A DNA stretch of 64,000 nt from Butyrivibrio sp. MB2005 (GCF_000424285.1 NZ_KE384157.1:316682-380681); one strand, 5' to 3'; positions 1-10,150 are shown, counted from the stretch's first letter. Translations and numbers: made by a program. The notes: a model not told the origin generated them from the letters alone.

Positions 1-450
1 ACTCTGAATACTGAAGTTTTCACTACCAACGGTAAGATATACAGGTGTTCCGCCGCCACTAACAGCCGCAGTATTACTTATAGTCATACCTTTAAGAGCC
101 TGAACCTCAACTTTGCGGGATATCTTCTTGCCACCCTTCTTGGCTGTAACGGTCGCTGTTCCTACACCAACTGCATATAAAGTATTTTTTGCTGCATCAA
201 CGCGTATTACGTCTTTATTTGAAGTTGACCATTTAGGATTATTCAGGTTGCAATTAAGTTTATATGCATCTCCTAAATATATTTTGATTTTTGCTTTTCC
301 GGCTACAAATTTAATTGATGCAGTTTTCTTTGCTGATGCCATAGTAAAGATACTTGCCGCATTTGCAGGTGCTGCTGAATTTGTAAAAATAGCAAATACA
401 AGTAAAGTAGCCAGCAAGATATTGATTAGACGTCTCTTTCTTCCCTTCAT
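1..450 (-). CDS. Secreted bacterial Ig-like (BIG2-type) protein, 5' part only
   Basis: The reading frame is open from an ATG at 450 to the window edge (150 codons), so the C-terminal part is missing. The start is supported by an AAAGGAG site 8 bases upstream. Residues 1-32 form a signal peptide: a KGRKRR basic head, a hydrophobic core and an ANA-A cleavage region. The next ~75 residues have the pattern of group 2 bacterial Ig-like domains: short beta-strand segments, 'WSTSNKDVIRVD', then 'LYAVGVGTATVTAKKGGKK'. Such domains build cell-surface or extracellular proteins that bind carbohydrate or other partners. No catalytic domain is visible in the part present, so the ligand is unknown. The upstream region carries several palindromes (see 451-703). 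Confidence 0.8.
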   Translation of the reverse strand, partial: MKGRKRRLINILLATLLVFAIFTNSAAPANAASIFTMASAKKTASIKFVAGKAKIKIYLGDAYKLNCNLNNPKWSTSNKDVIRVDAAKNTLYAVGVGTATVTAKKGGKKISRKVEVQALKGMTISNTAAVSGGGTPVYLTVGSENFSIQS

Positions 451-703
451 AAGACCACTCCTTTCAACCACATAAGCTGTCACGATCCGTAACACTTTTC
501 TTACAATGACACCGCTTTAAAGTCTTTGTAAGAATAGATGTTATATTCATTATCGCCTATTTCCGGGAAGAATACATGAAACGCATGGAACTGTCATTGA
601 CAGTTAAATCTGTCACGTTCTGTGCCTGTTTTTTTATTTCTTTTTTAGATATTTTTTTCATCCCTTTCATTAATTTTTGAAAAAATATTCCGAAGATCGG
701 TAA
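451..703. promoter_or_regulatory. Intergenic region with inverted repeats upstream of the Ig-like gene
   Basis: No gene is visible here. Three structures are. TTCTTACAA (498-506) is matched by TTGTAAGAA (526-534), which can form a hairpin in the leader of the Ig-like gene. AACTGTCA-T-TGACAGTT (589-605) is a perfect palindrome with a one-base centre. CTGTCACG occurs at 477-484 and 610-617, sharing the CTGTCA core with the palindrome. This is the look of a regulated promoter with a dimeric repressor or activator site. The regulator is not known. No convincing intrinsic terminator for addA was found. Confidence 0.4.
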
Positions 704-3700
704 TCAGGGAACTTCAATGGTCTCGCCAAGGGTAAAGGAGTAAATTATCCTCTCTTTTACCTTCTTATCAGTTATGCGCTCAAGAGCTTCCTGATAGTAA
801 TCAAGCTGAACCTTGTATCTGCTGACAAGCTCATCACCGGATCTGACCTTATCTGTTTTATAGTCAAGGAGAACGATGCCGTCATCCTCTTCAAACCACA
901 CGTCGATGATACCCTGAATAAGCACAAGCTCTTCCGAAGGAAGCTCTTTATCTATGCGGTCCGCAGGAACTCCCATCATGAACTGTGACTCTCTGTGGAG
1001 AAGGCCCTTTTCCATGGCTTCCTTCATACGAATGCCTACCTGGCTATTGCAAAATGCAGTGATATCCTCTGTATTTACGCAGTCTCCTGCACCGGCCGCC
1101 AGCATTCCGGTCTCTTCAAGGTATTCAATCCATTTATCCAGAGCCTTTTGCCTCTCGTCATAGCTTATGAATTTCTCATCTTTACTACCTGTAGAATCTT
1201 CTGCGCCTTGGAACATATCTGTGCCAACTTCTTTAGTATCATAGATAAGCTCCATTATCTTATGGTAAACAGTACCTCTCTCTGCTCCATAAAGACTCTT
1301 ATCCGCTGCCTTTACAAAGGAAGGCACAAGCTCATCATCGACATCTCCCAGGGCTGCCTTTGGAACTGCATCATGGACCGGCTCATCCTCTTCCATGTAT
1401 GCCGCCTTTTTAAGCTCTGAAACAGTGGTTTTTACAAAAAGCCTGCCAAGATTCTCATAGGCATATTTTTCAAGGAACTGCTCCTTAAACTTCTTGGAGA
1501 GCGCCTTTTCATCTGCGCTTAGAACCGCTATATCCTTAAGCTTCATATCCACGCTTATGTCCTCTGAAAGCTCTGCCGCCTCAAGGTCATTTGCCGTGAA
1601 TATCCTGAATCTGTAGGGCACAACGTAGCTGTTATCATCTCCTCGTATTGAGGAAACACTAATTCCGCATCTATCATCTACATCATCGCAGTCAGTCTCT
1701 GCCAGAGTGCACAGCTCCTTAAAGGAAGGATGTCTTGCCAGAGCCATCAGCAAAAGATCCTGATAACAGGCCGCCGTACTCCTTAAGAAAAACGGAAGAA
1801 GGTATGGCTGATTACCTTCTATGGCTTCGCGATTCCTGAACCTTAAAAGTGAAGAAAGCTTTGGTCCAAAATCAGTTGCCGTATGCTTTTCAGGGTTGCC
1901 AAGCTTCACAGCGCCTGTAAGGATAAGCTTTTCCTTTGCTCTTGTCATGGCAACATAAAGAATTCGCATCTCTTCGCCGAGGATATCCATTTTCATGGTC
2001 TCCTCCATCATGCGTTTTCTCAATGTCCTGTATAATATGCGCTTTTCAAGGTCTATGGCGTGGGTTCCTATGCCAAGCTCCATATCACTTACAACAGAAT
2101 CATAGACATCTCTGTAATTGAAGCTCTTGGACATGCCTGCCACAAAACAGATGGGAAACTCAAGACCTTTACTTTTATGAATACTCATAAGCCTTACAAC
2201 ATCAGCGCTCTCATCAAGGGTTCCTGCTTCGCCAAAATCCACCTCGTATTTGCCAAGCTGCTCTATATATCTGACAAAATGGAAGACTCCGCGATAACTG
2301 GTTTTCTCGTAGGCAACGGCTTTCTCAATAAGCATATTAAGATTTGCACTTCGCCTCTCTCCTCCGGGAAGTGCTGCGCAGTACTCATAGTATCCTGTAA
2401 TGTCATATATCTCTTTTAAAAGCTCGTTAACAGGAAGGAACTGACTGTGATGCCGTAATTTAGTTAATAATTCTACAAATTCACGTATTTTGTTTTTGAT
2501 ATTTGTTGAGAGTCCTACCGCTGCATCTCCGGCTTCTGTAGTATTAGCAGATCCATCAGCATCTGCAGGTGTCTCCTCAAGGCTTCTTTTCAGAATCTCA
2601 TAAAAGCTGCCGCCAAGGAGAGCATCCTTCTTACGCCTTACATCAAAGGCCTTAATAAGTGCAAGGTCCTCATCATCAAAGCCTCCTATAGCTGACTTCA
2701 TGACGCTTACAAGAGGAATATCCTGCATAGGATTACTTATAACCCTAAGGAGATTCAGTACTACCGCCACCTCTGTAGCTGAAAAGTAGCCTGCCTTGGA
2801 CTCGATGTAGGCAGGAATTCCCATCTCATCAAAGACCTTCTTTATAATATCCTCAAAGCCGCTTGTGGCTCTCATAAGGATAACAATGTCGCTGTATTTA
2901 ACCTTCCTAAAGCCTCCGTCCTTTGCGCTGACTACGCCGTCAGCCATTAGCTCACGGATTCTGGCTGCGATCATTCTGGCTTCAAGCTCCCTTGAGCCAT
3001 CCTTCTTTTCATCACCGGCATCCACAAACAGATACTCTGTGGCATATTCCTCAGGATTCTCGGGCTTTTCAAAGGATGCCCCTGCAATAAGAGCTGCGTC
3101 CTCGTCATAGCCGACTTTTCCTAAGTCCTTACCCATTATCTGCTCGAAGATGTAGTTTACGCTGTCCAAGACTTCGCGTCTGCTTCTAAAGTTATTATGA
3201 AGGGATATCTTGCGCTCCTTAGCATCAGCTTCGCTGCCATAGCTATCCATTTTCTCCATAAAAATCTCAGGTCTTGCAAGGCGGAACTTGTAGATACTCT
3301 GCTTCACATCACCTACCATGAAGCGGTTATAATTGCCTGTTTCCTCCCCGGATATTACAGAGAGCAGCATCTCCTGAACATTGTTGGAGTCCTGATACTC
3401 ATCTATCATGACTTCTTCATAGTAGTCACGATACTGCCTTGCTGCGTTTGTGGGCACGCATTTCCCATCCTCATACTTTACAAGAATCTGCAGGGCCAGA
3501 TGCTCCATATCGCCGAAATCGATGATGCCCTTCTCTCTCTTTTTGGCATCGAATTTCTCCTTAAAGCTTATGGCAAGGTCAGCAAGCACTGCCACAGGCT
3601 CTTTGGCATAATTCATGTGCTGGCAAATTGTCTTTTTATCTTCGGTAAAGAATTTGTCCGCTAGCTCAGAAAGCTTCTTTTTCACATAATCTCTGTGACC

Positions 3701-4591
3701 CTTGGCGGCTTCCCTTTTATCTGCGTTTACAGAATCATCCTTTACAGGCTTAAGACGGTCAAAGTTCACATTAAGAAGAGCTGCCCTAAGTTCATCAAAG
3801 CTGCTGCCTGCCTTAGACCTTATAGCAGATACCATCTCCAGCTCTTTTTCCAGATAATCACCGTACATGTGGGGACCATCAGGCTCATTTGAAATATCAA
3901 GTGCCATCTGAAGCCTCATCTCGCACTCTTCAAGAAGCTTTGCAGTAAGCTCTTTACATTCTTTTACGAAAAAGACATTCTCAAAATCAGCTTCATCTAT
4001 CTCATAGTCCTTTTTTCTCTGAAGAAGCCAGTCCTCAGGAAAAGGCATACTCATGGCATAGTTATAGAGATCCGTTATGAAATCCTCTATTCTGGTATCG
4101 TCCTTACCTGTGGAAAAATACTCGGTGCAGTTAAGAAATGCTTCGTCCCCCTCTGCGTACTTTTCCTCTAAAAGCTCCGCAAGAACATCCTGCATCAAAA
4201 GCTTCATCTCGCCTTCATCACCTACGCGGTATGAAGGATCAAGGCCGATCTCATTAAAATTGTTCCTAATAACATACTGACAGAAGGAATCAATGGTTGT
4301 TATCTGTGCTCCGTGGACAAGAGTCTCCTGCCTCTGAAGATGAGCATTTCCGGGGTCTTCCTCCAGCTTTTTGGATATTGCTTCAAGGATTTTGTCCTTC
4401 ATGGATGATGCTGCTGCCTTGGTGAAGGTAACAACAAGAAGCCTGTCGATATCGATAGGCTTATCCCCTGTGATTCTTTGTATGATCCTCTCGACAAGTA
4501 CTGTAGTCTTGCCGCTTCCTGCCGCAGCAGAAACAAGGACGTTTGAATTTCTTGCATCTATAACAGATTGCTGTTCTACGGTAAATCCCAT
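704..4591 (-). CDS. addA: AddA, helicase-nuclease subunit of AddAB
   Basis: ATP-dependent 3'-5' helicase and nuclease that, with AddB, resects double-strand DNA ends and loads RecA for recombinational repair. The 1295-residue length suits the family. The N-terminus has a UvrD-type Walker A motif (AAAGSGKTT, Lys28). 'VMIDEYQDSN' is the Walker B/motif II region. 'VRLMSIHKSKGLEFP' and 'RILYVAMTRAKEKL' are motifs V and VI. Near the C-terminus 'LLDYKTDKV' is the RecB-type nuclease motif. It starts 10 bases after the addB stop and is cotranscribed with it. This is the last gene of the purine/addBA run on the minus strand. Confidence 0.97.
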   Translation of the reverse strand: MGFTVEQQSVIDARNSNVLVSAAAGSGKTTVLVERIIQRITGDKPIDIDRLLVVTFTKAAASSMKDKILEAISKKLEEDPGNAHLQRQETLVHGAQITTIDSFCQYVIRNNFNEIGLDPSYRVGDEGEMKLLMQDVLAELLEEKYAEGDEAFLNCTEYFSTGKDDTRIEDFITDLYNYAMSMPFPEDWLLQRKKDYEIDEADFENVFFVKECKELTAKLLEECEMRLQMALDISNEPDGPHMYGDYLEKELEMVSAIRSKAGSSFDELRAALLNVNFDRLKPVKDDSVNADKREAAKGHRDYVKKKLSELADKFFTEDKKTICQHMNYAKEPVAVLADLAISFKEKFDAKKREKGIIDFGDMEHLALQILVKYEDGKCVPTNAARQYRDYYEEVMIDEYQDSNNVQEMLLSVISGEETGNYNRFMVGDVKQSIYKFRLARPEIFMEKMDSYGSEADAKERKISLHNNFRSRREVLDSVNYIFEQIMGKDLGKVGYDEDAALIAGASFEKPENPEEYATEYLFVDAGDEKKDGSRELEARMIAARIRELMADGVVSAKDGGFRKVKYSDIVILMRATSGFEDIIKKVFDEMGIPAYIESKAGYFSATEVAVVLNLLRVISNPMQDIPLVSVMKSAIGGFDDEDLALIKAFDVRRKKDALLGGSFYEILKRSLEETPADADGSANTTEAGDAAVGLSTNIKNKIREFVELLTKLRHHSQFLPVNELLKEIYDITGYYEYCAALPGGERRSANLNMLIEKAVAYEKTSYRGVFHFVRYIEQLGKYEVDFGEAGTLDESADVVRLMSIHKSKGLEFPICFVAGMSKSFNYRDVYDSVVSDMELGIGTHAIDLEKRILYRTLRKRMMEETMKMDILGEEMRILYVAMTRAKEKLILTGAVKLGNPEKHTATDFGPKLSSLLRFRNREAIEGNQPYLLPFFLRSTAACYQDLLLMALARHPSFKELCTLAETDCDDVDDRCGISVSSIRGDDNSYVVPYRFRIFTANDLEAAELSEDISVDMKLKDIAVLSADEKALSKKFKEQFLEKYAYENLGRLFVKTTVSELKKAAYMEEDEPVHDAVPKAALGDVDDELVPSFVKAADKSLYGAERGTVYHKIMELIYDTKEVGTDMFQGAEDSTGSKDEKFISYDERQKALDKWIEYLEETGMLAAGAGDCVNTEDITAFCNSQVGIRMKEAMEKGLLHRESQFMMGVPADRIDKELPSEELVLIQGIIDVWFEEDDGIVLLDYKTDKVRSGDELVSRYKVQLDYYQEALERITDKKVKERIIYSFTLGETIEVP

Positions 4592-4601
4592 TAGATCCCT
4601 C

Positions 4602-7600
4602 TTAGTTTTCTATATCTTCTGTCTTTATTTTTTCTAAAACCGCTTCATCTGAAAGCTTTGGAAGCTCTCTCTTGCAATAGCCCCTGATACCTTCATCAAA
4701 GCCGCACACTGAGCAGAAGCTGCAATAGGTGCAGGCACTTTTCCCGTCAAGCTCGTAAGGATTGATCTCCACATCTCCGGAAACGATGCTTCTTCCACTT
4801 TTCCTAATAAGCTTTTTCACATAGTCTGACACCTCTTCAAAATCAGCTCCCGGCATTACCTCTGAGCCTTTTGAAAAACTGCCGTCATTTTTGAATTTCA
4901 CATGTATAACATCGGATTCTTTCCCGGGCTCATGGTCCAGGATATCCACAATCTCTCTGTTCTCCTGAATGATTCCGCTGGGTCTTAGTTCTTTCCTTAC
5001 GATGGCATTGATCTCCTCATCACTTGGCTGCTCTGAAAAGTCCTTACCCTCAAGAACCGGGTCATTTATGTGATAGTAAAGGATAGCTGCAGGCACTATC
5101 TCTTTGCCGGGACGCCCGGCAGCCTCCATTCCTCTAGCCACATTCATGTACATAACAAGCTGCAGCTGAAGACCATAGTACAGTGCACAAAGATCAACCT
5201 TCTTATTACCTGACTTAAAATCGATTACCTTAACGTAGACGTGGTCTGCATCCTCATAGGTATCAACTCTGTCGATTTTACCAGTGAGCTTCATCTTTTT
5301 AAGGATTCTACCCTTCTCATCCTCTGTAAGGTTCACATTTATGGCATCAATACTTCCTGCGCTGTCAAAAGTGGACTCTATGTATTTAGGCATAAATGAG
5401 CCCTTTTGCAACTGATATTGCAGTGTATCAATGGAGCGATAAAGGATCCTCTTTATCCTTGCTTTTGATGCCTCGCCTCTCATGGTACTAGATAAAATAC
5501 CTTCGCCGTACTCATCCGCATAGCTGTCAAAAACTTCATCAAGAATCTCTTTTCCCTGGTCCTCATCAAAGCTTGTCCAGGTAAGATTCCGCTCTGTAAG
5601 CTTCTTTGAAAAGCCCTCCAGAACGCCGTGGAACACGTTACCAAGATCGGAGTAGTCAAAATCAAACTCTTCTCTTTCCTCAATACCAAGTCCATACCTG
5701 AGGAAATGTGCATAGGCGCACTGGGCAAATTTCTCAAGTCTTGATACCGAATTCACCAGAACATTTCCATATATCATTGAAGATACCGCATCGGAGAGAG
5801 GTCTGTGTCTGTAGCTAAAGCCTGCTGCCTGTAGCATCTTACTTATTCTTTTTTTATCTGCCACTCCCTTTTCATCAAGAGCTGCGTATAACGCCTTAAA
5901 ACTGCTCTCCTGAGCCTCGTCCATATATCCATTCAGATATTTCTGGACATTCTCTGAAAAATATCCAAGAGCATTTTCAGGGGTGCTTAAGATCTCAGTG
6001 CCGCTTATCTTGGTAAATGAAAGTTCTTCCACATCAGGGAAAAAGCCCTTTATTTTCCCTATGATATAAGCAGGCCCTATGCTCTTGCCATCAGGCGTAA
6101 GATGTGAATAGGACAAAAGCAGCCCCTTTGACGGCTTTGTCAGGTTCATGTAAAGATAGAGCCTCTGAATATACATCTGCTGCCTTGGGGTAGGTGCCAT
6201 CTCAATTCCTGTACCTGCATCCACAAGGAACTGTCTCTCAATATCAGAGATAATTCCGCCTGTGCCTGCGCCTTTGGGAATAAGGTCATCATTTACACCA
6301 AGGAAAAACAAATACTTAACCTCTTTAAGTCTTGTTCTCTCAATATCGCCCACAACTATTCTGTCGACGCTCTGAGGAATGGTACCGATCTCTATATCGC
6401 CAAAGCCCACTTCAAGGATCTCGAGATACTCATCCAGAGTGAGCTTTTCATCTGCCATAAGTATGGTTATCTGGTCAATGAGATTTATGACCTTTTTATA
6501 GATTACGGAGTATTCCTTGGCACGTATTTCATCCCCTGCGCTTCTAAAGGACTCCGCAAAGGCTTCCATCTTAGCTGCTGCTCCTGCGCCTTTTAAAAGC
6601 TCATAAACAGCCATGGAATAGCTAAGGGCGTTATCCTCTGCAGCATCAAAAACAGGAGAAAGAGACGCTACAACTCTTTCCCTAAGGGTATTTATGCCTT
6701 TTAGATATTCACTTCTAAGCTCATCCTTATCTTCGCGCTTTCTGAGCTTTTTATTTATGACTGAAGGGAGCCTTTTAAACTCGCTCTCCCAGGCTTTCCT
6801 TCCCCTGATTCCAAGTGCCATGACATAGTTTTCAAGAACGTCAATCTCATCATAGGTAAAATCAGGGATTCCGCTTCTAAGGTAGTGGAAAACAGCCTCA
6901 TAGCTGTAGCCTGTGCTTGCAACTAAAAGAGTACTCTTTACAAACTCTATAAGGGGATTAAGCTTGATATTCCCGGTCTGATCAATATAAACAGGGATGC
7001 CGGACCTGGCTGCCTCTTCCTCAACCACCTTGGAGTATCTCTCGATATCGCCGCAGACTATGGCAAAATCCCTATAATGAAGGTCTTCTTCTTTTATCCT
7101 TTTTGATACACCTGCAAGAGCCATTCTAACTTCATTTCTCACATCATCTGCATCAAAAATCCTGATGCTTCCGGTTTTCCCCTGGTATGAAACCTTGCCG
7201 TATCTGAAAAGGTGCTGCTCCAAAAATGACAGCTCAGGGTTATCCGCATGCCTGCTCTTTTCATGGGGTTTTAGAAAAACATCGGTCCCATCTGATGCAG
7301 CCACTTCACAGCGGTAATCAGCCCACCTGTCAAAATCAGGGACAGAGCCGGGATCAAAGGCTTTTTCATTTTCATATTCAAGGCGCAAAATATCATGAAC
7401 TGTTTTTTTACTTAATAAAAACAGCTCCTGCTCGGCGCTTTTATCATAAATGTATGGATTATCCTCCTGCCCGATTGTGCAGGTAAAAATGACCTCTGAC
7501 GAAAGTCTTAGGAGCTCTCCTATAACCTGATACTGTATGGGAGTAAAGCCCGTAAAGCCGTCAAATACAATGACACTGCCGGGAATAAGCCCCGACTTAT

Positions 7601-8162
7601 TAAGAGACCTGCAAAGAATCTCCATGGTCTCTTCCTGAGCAATAAAATCGCCCTTAATGTAATCCTTGAAGCCTGCGTAAAGGCGCTGAAGATCAGAGAG
7701 CTTAGCCTTGAGAGCACCCTTAGAATCCGAAGCTTCAATTAACAAGCCAAGATTCTCCGGGCTTATGCGATACTGCATAAACTCGGAGATCGTGGACTTA
7801 ACTTCATCTATATATCCCATCTTGTGCATATTGCCGCCAATTACAGTAAGTTCATCTTCAAGCTTTTGCGACACGCGTCTTAGCACCAGACTTTTACCCA
7901 TATCATCAAGGGTTTTCAAATTGTCCTCGCCCACTTCCTCAAATATCCTGTGGGATAATCTGGAAAAACTAAGGACATCTATATTCATGATGCCGTGCCT
8001 GGGATGGAGCTTTACGACATCCATCTGCGTCTGCATTGTAAACTGATCGGGAACAACTATCAGGTAATTTTTATCAGGCTCCCTGATACTTTTCTCAATG
8101 ATATAGTCCTGCACAAAGCGGCTTTTACCAACTCCTGATGCACCAAATACAAAACGCAGCAT
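4602..8162 (-). CDS. addB: AddB, ATP-dependent nuclease subunit B
   Basis: Partner of AddA in the AddAB DNA-end processing complex. The 1186-residue protein starts with a Walker A motif (GASGVGKS, residues 7-14). The inactivated helicase-like middle is followed by a C-terminal RecB-family nuclease domain with 'VKVIDFKSGNKK'. The iron-sulphur cluster cysteines of AddB are present: one in 'KFAQCAYAHFLRYG' and three in 'CTYCSFCSVCGF' near the C-terminus. The start has a GGAGG site 5 bases upstream. The gene lies 28 bases downstream of the transformylase gene in the same direction, so DNA repair is transcriptionally linked to purine synthesis here. Confidence 0.96.
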   Translation of the reverse strand: MLRFVFGASGVGKSRFVQDYIIEKSIREPDKNYLIVVPDQFTMQTQMDVVKLHPRHGIMNIDVLSFSRLSHRIFEEVGEDNLKTLDDMGKSLVLRRVSQKLEDELTVIGGNMHKMGYIDEVKSTISEFMQYRISPENLGLLIEASDSKGALKAKLSDLQRLYAGFKDYIKGDFIAQEETMEILCRSLNKSGLIPGSVIVFDGFTGFTPIQYQVIGELLRLSSEVIFTCTIGQEDNPYIYDKSAEQELFLLSKKTVHDILRLEYENEKAFDPGSVPDFDRWADYRCEVAASDGTDVFLKPHEKSRHADNPELSFLEQHLFRYGKVSYQGKTGSIRIFDADDVRNEVRMALAGVSKRIKEEDLHYRDFAIVCGDIERYSKVVEEEAARSGIPVYIDQTGNIKLNPLIEFVKSTLLVASTGYSYEAVFHYLRSGIPDFTYDEIDVLENYVMALGIRGRKAWESEFKRLPSVINKKLRKREDKDELRSEYLKGINTLRERVVASLSPVFDAAEDNALSYSMAVYELLKGAGAAAKMEAFAESFRSAGDEIRAKEYSVIYKKVINLIDQITILMADEKLTLDEYLEILEVGFGDIEIGTIPQSVDRIVVGDIERTRLKEVKYLFFLGVNDDLIPKGAGTGGIISDIERQFLVDAGTGIEMAPTPRQQMYIQRLYLYMNLTKPSKGLLLSYSHLTPDGKSIGPAYIIGKIKGFFPDVEELSFTKISGTEILSTPENALGYFSENVQKYLNGYMDEAQESSFKALYAALDEKGVADKKRISKMLQAAGFSYRHRPLSDAVSSMIYGNVLVNSVSRLEKFAQCAYAHFLRYGLGIEEREEFDFDYSDLGNVFHGVLEGFSKKLTERNLTWTSFDEDQGKEILDEVFDSYADEYGEGILSSTMRGEASKARIKRILYRSIDTLQYQLQKGSFMPKYIESTFDSAGSIDAINVNLTEDEKGRILKKMKLTGKIDRVDTYEDADHVYVKVIDFKSGNKKVDLCALYYGLQLQLVMYMNVARGMEAAGRPGKEIVPAAILYYHINDPVLEGKDFSEQPSDEEINAIVRKELRPSGIIQENREIVDILDHEPGKESDVIHVKFKNDGSFSKGSEVMPGADFEEVSDYVKKLIRKSGRSIVSGDVEINPYELDGKSACTYCSFCSVCGFDEGIRGYCKRELPKLSDEAVLEKIKTEDIEN

Positions 8163-8190
8163 ATAGCCTCCAAAAGGATGTATTTGATCA

Positions 8191-9369
8191 TTAATGATGG
8201 AAGAATCTCATGTGTGTAAATGCCATTACCATCTTATGATCATTAGCTGCCTGAATGACATTGTCATCTCTGACAGAACCACCAGGCTGTGCTACATATT
8301 TTACACCACTTCTCGCTGCTCTTTCAATGTTATCACCGAAGGGGAAGAATGCATCTGAACCAAGGGCTACGTCTGTGTTTTTAGCAAGCCATGCCTTCTT
8401 ATCTGCATCTGTAAATACTTCAGGTTTTACCTTGAAAAGATTCTGCCATTTTCCATCTGCGAGAACATCCATGTAATCTGTTCCGATGTAAAGATCGATG
8501 GTGTTGTCTCTGTCTGCTCTCTTGATGTTATCAAGGAAAGGAAGCTCCAGAACCTGAGGTGCCTGTCTGAGGAACCAGTTGTCAGCCTTGCTGCCTGCAA
8601 GTCTTGTGCAGTGGATACGTGACTGCTGACCTGCGCCGATACCGATTGCCTGTCCGCCCTTTACGTAGCATACAGAATTGGACTGAGTATATTTAAGTGT
8701 GATAAGTGAGATGATAAGGTCCTTTTTAGCGCTGTCGGGAAGGTCCTTATTCTCTGTAACGATGTCAGCGAGCATCTCATCATTTATCTCAATATCGTTG
8801 TGTCCCTGCTCGAAGGTCACGCCAAATACCTGCTTTTTCTCAAGAGCAGCGGGCTTGTAGGAAGGATCGATCTTGATAACAGCGTAGTTGCCGTTCTTTT
8901 TAGCCTTAAGAATCTCTAAAGCTTCATCTGTATAGTCAGGAGCGATGATTCCGTCTGAAACCTCTCTTTTGATAAGGCGTGCTGTATCTGCATCGCAGGT
9001 ATCAGAAAGGGAAATGAAATCACCAAAGGATGACATTCTGTCTGCGCCTCTTGCTCTTGCATATGCGCTTGCCATGGGAGAAAGCTCCGGAAGATCGTCT
9101 ACCCAGTAGATCTTTTTCTCGATCTCGTTAAGAGGAAGTCCGATAGCAGCTCCTGCAGGAGATACGTGTTTAAAGGACGTTGCAGCAGGAAGTCCTGTAG
9201 CCTTTTTAAGCTCTGATACAAGCTGCCAGCCGTTAAAAGCATCAAGAAGATTGATATATCCGGGCTTGCCGTTAAGTACCTCTATAGGAAGATCTGTACC
9301 GTCCTCCATGAAAACTCTTGAGGGCTTCTGATTGGGGTTACATCCATATTTAAGTGCGAGTTCTTTCAT
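8191..9369 (-). CDS. purH: AICAR formyltransferase, stand-alone and eukaryote-like
   Basis: Transfers a formyl group from 10-formyl-THF to AICAR, making FAICAR, the penultimate step of IMP synthesis. The 392-residue protein corresponds only to the transformylase half of PurH. The IMP cyclohydrolase (MGS-like) half is absent. Catalytic Lys-His are in 'TSFKHVSPAGAA'. 'YARARGADRMSSFGDF', 'SDGIIAP', 'KYTQSNSVCY', 'GIGAGQQSRIHCTRLAG' and the terminal 'RFFHH' match, as I recall it, human ATIC more closely than ordinary bacterial PurH. RBS GGGAGG precedes the ATG. The cyclohydrolase step is supplied by the PurO-like gene just upstream. Confidence 0.95.
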   Translation of the reverse strand: MKELALKYGCNPNQKPSRVFMEDGTDLPIEVLNGKPGYINLLDAFNGWQLVSELKKATGLPAATSFKHVSPAGAAIGLPLNEIEKKIYWVDDLPELSPMASAYARARGADRMSSFGDFISLSDTCDADTARLIKREVSDGIIAPDYTDEALEILKAKKNGNYAVIKIDPSYKPAALEKKQVFGVTFEQGHNDIEINDEMLADIVTENKDLPDSAKKDLIISLITLKYTQSNSVCYVKGGQAIGIGAGQQSRIHCTRLAGSKADNWFLRQAPQVLELPFLDNIKRADRDNTIDLYIGTDYMDVLADGKWQNLFKVKPEVFTDADKKAWLAKNTDVALGSDAFFPFGDNIERAARSGVKYVAQPGGSVRDDNVIQAANDHKMVMAFTHMRFFHH

Positions 9370-9388
9370 CTGTCATTTCCTCCCTTAA

Positions 9389-10096
9389 TTACTGATTCTT
9401 GTTTACGATACGTGTCTTGAACTGGCCGGTCTTGATATCGATATAACGTACAAAAAGTGATACTTTATTGTCTTCGTTAAGTGACTCCCAAACCATGTCT
9501 GTGAATGTATCTATGTCGCCTGAGATCTCAACCTCTGTAGGCTCGCCTTCGTAGCTGGGAAGCGGATTGCCATCTCCCATGTAGGTGTGGATGAAATAAC
9601 CTGTGCCTGCTACCGGCTTGTCATAGGTGTAAGTAAATCTAAGGCAGCATGAGGGATCGTTATGATTGCTCTTTAAGATTGACATTGAGATATTGTACTC
9701 GCCGTCCTTGATGTGCATAAGACCTGAAATACGAGGTGTGTAGTTAGGAGCATCGGGCTCAAACTCTCTTGTTCTGAGAGCCTCCTCAAAGGACTGGCCT
9801 GCCTCCATAAGGTCGAAAATTGTATCTGTCTGATCACCGTTAGTAACGATGGTGTCGTTTCCTCTTACTCTTACAGGTGCATATATGATAAGGCTGGGAT
9901 CCTCAAGCTTTGCAGGATCAAAGGCCTCTGTTCTGATTCCGTCACCCATTGTGGCGAAAATACGATTTCTGCTGTTCTCACTTCTTCCCATGATGAAATA
10001 TGCAGTTACAGCATACTTGCCATCTGAGCTTGTGCCGATGACGATTCCGCGTCCCGGATATGAATTGGATCTGAGTTCTTTTGCTAAATTAACCAT
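9389..10096 (-). CDS. purO: PurO-type IMP cyclohydrolase
   Basis: Predicted to close the ring of FAICAR to give IMP. The 235-residue protein resembles the PurO/IMP_cyclohyd family first described in archaea. Features are the N-terminal 'YPGRGIVIGTSSDGKYAVTAYFIMGRSENSRNR' region (two blocks: GRGIVIG and YFIMGRSENSRNR), 'NDTIVTNGDQTD', and a C-terminal alternating-strand half. It is first in the operon under the ZTP riboswitch and 19 bases ahead of the transformylase gene. That position supports the role, since the transformylase lacks its usual cyclohydrolase half. RBS AAGGAGAG lies just before the ATG. Activity is inferred from family and context. Confidence 0.88.
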   Translation of the reverse strand: MVNLAKELRSNSYPGRGIVIGTSSDGKYAVTAYFIMGRSENSRNRIFATMGDGIRTEAFDPAKLEDPSLIIYAPVRVRGNDTIVTNGDQTDTIFDLMEAGQSFEEALRTREFEPDAPNYTPRISGLMHIKDGEYNISMSILKSNHNDPSCCLRFTYTYDKPVAGTGYFIHTYMGDGNPLPSYEGEPTEVEISGDIDTFTDMVWESLNEDNKVSLFVRYIDIKTGQFKTRIVNKNQ

Positions 10097-10118
10097 TGTC
10101 TCTCCTTAAAAATGTACT

Positions 10119-10150
10119 AAAAAACCGCCTGAGCATGCCTAATCAAGCGG
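10119..10150 (-). terminator. Intrinsic terminator of the ZTP riboswitch
   Basis: Read on the minus strand, CCGCTTGA (10150-10143) pairs with TCAGGCGG (10132-10125) with one G-T pair around a 10-base loop. A run of six T follows. It lies directly between the aptamer and the purO start, so it is the expected off-state of a transcription-terminating riboswitch: ligand binding to the aptamer should prevent it from forming. Confidence 0.85.
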
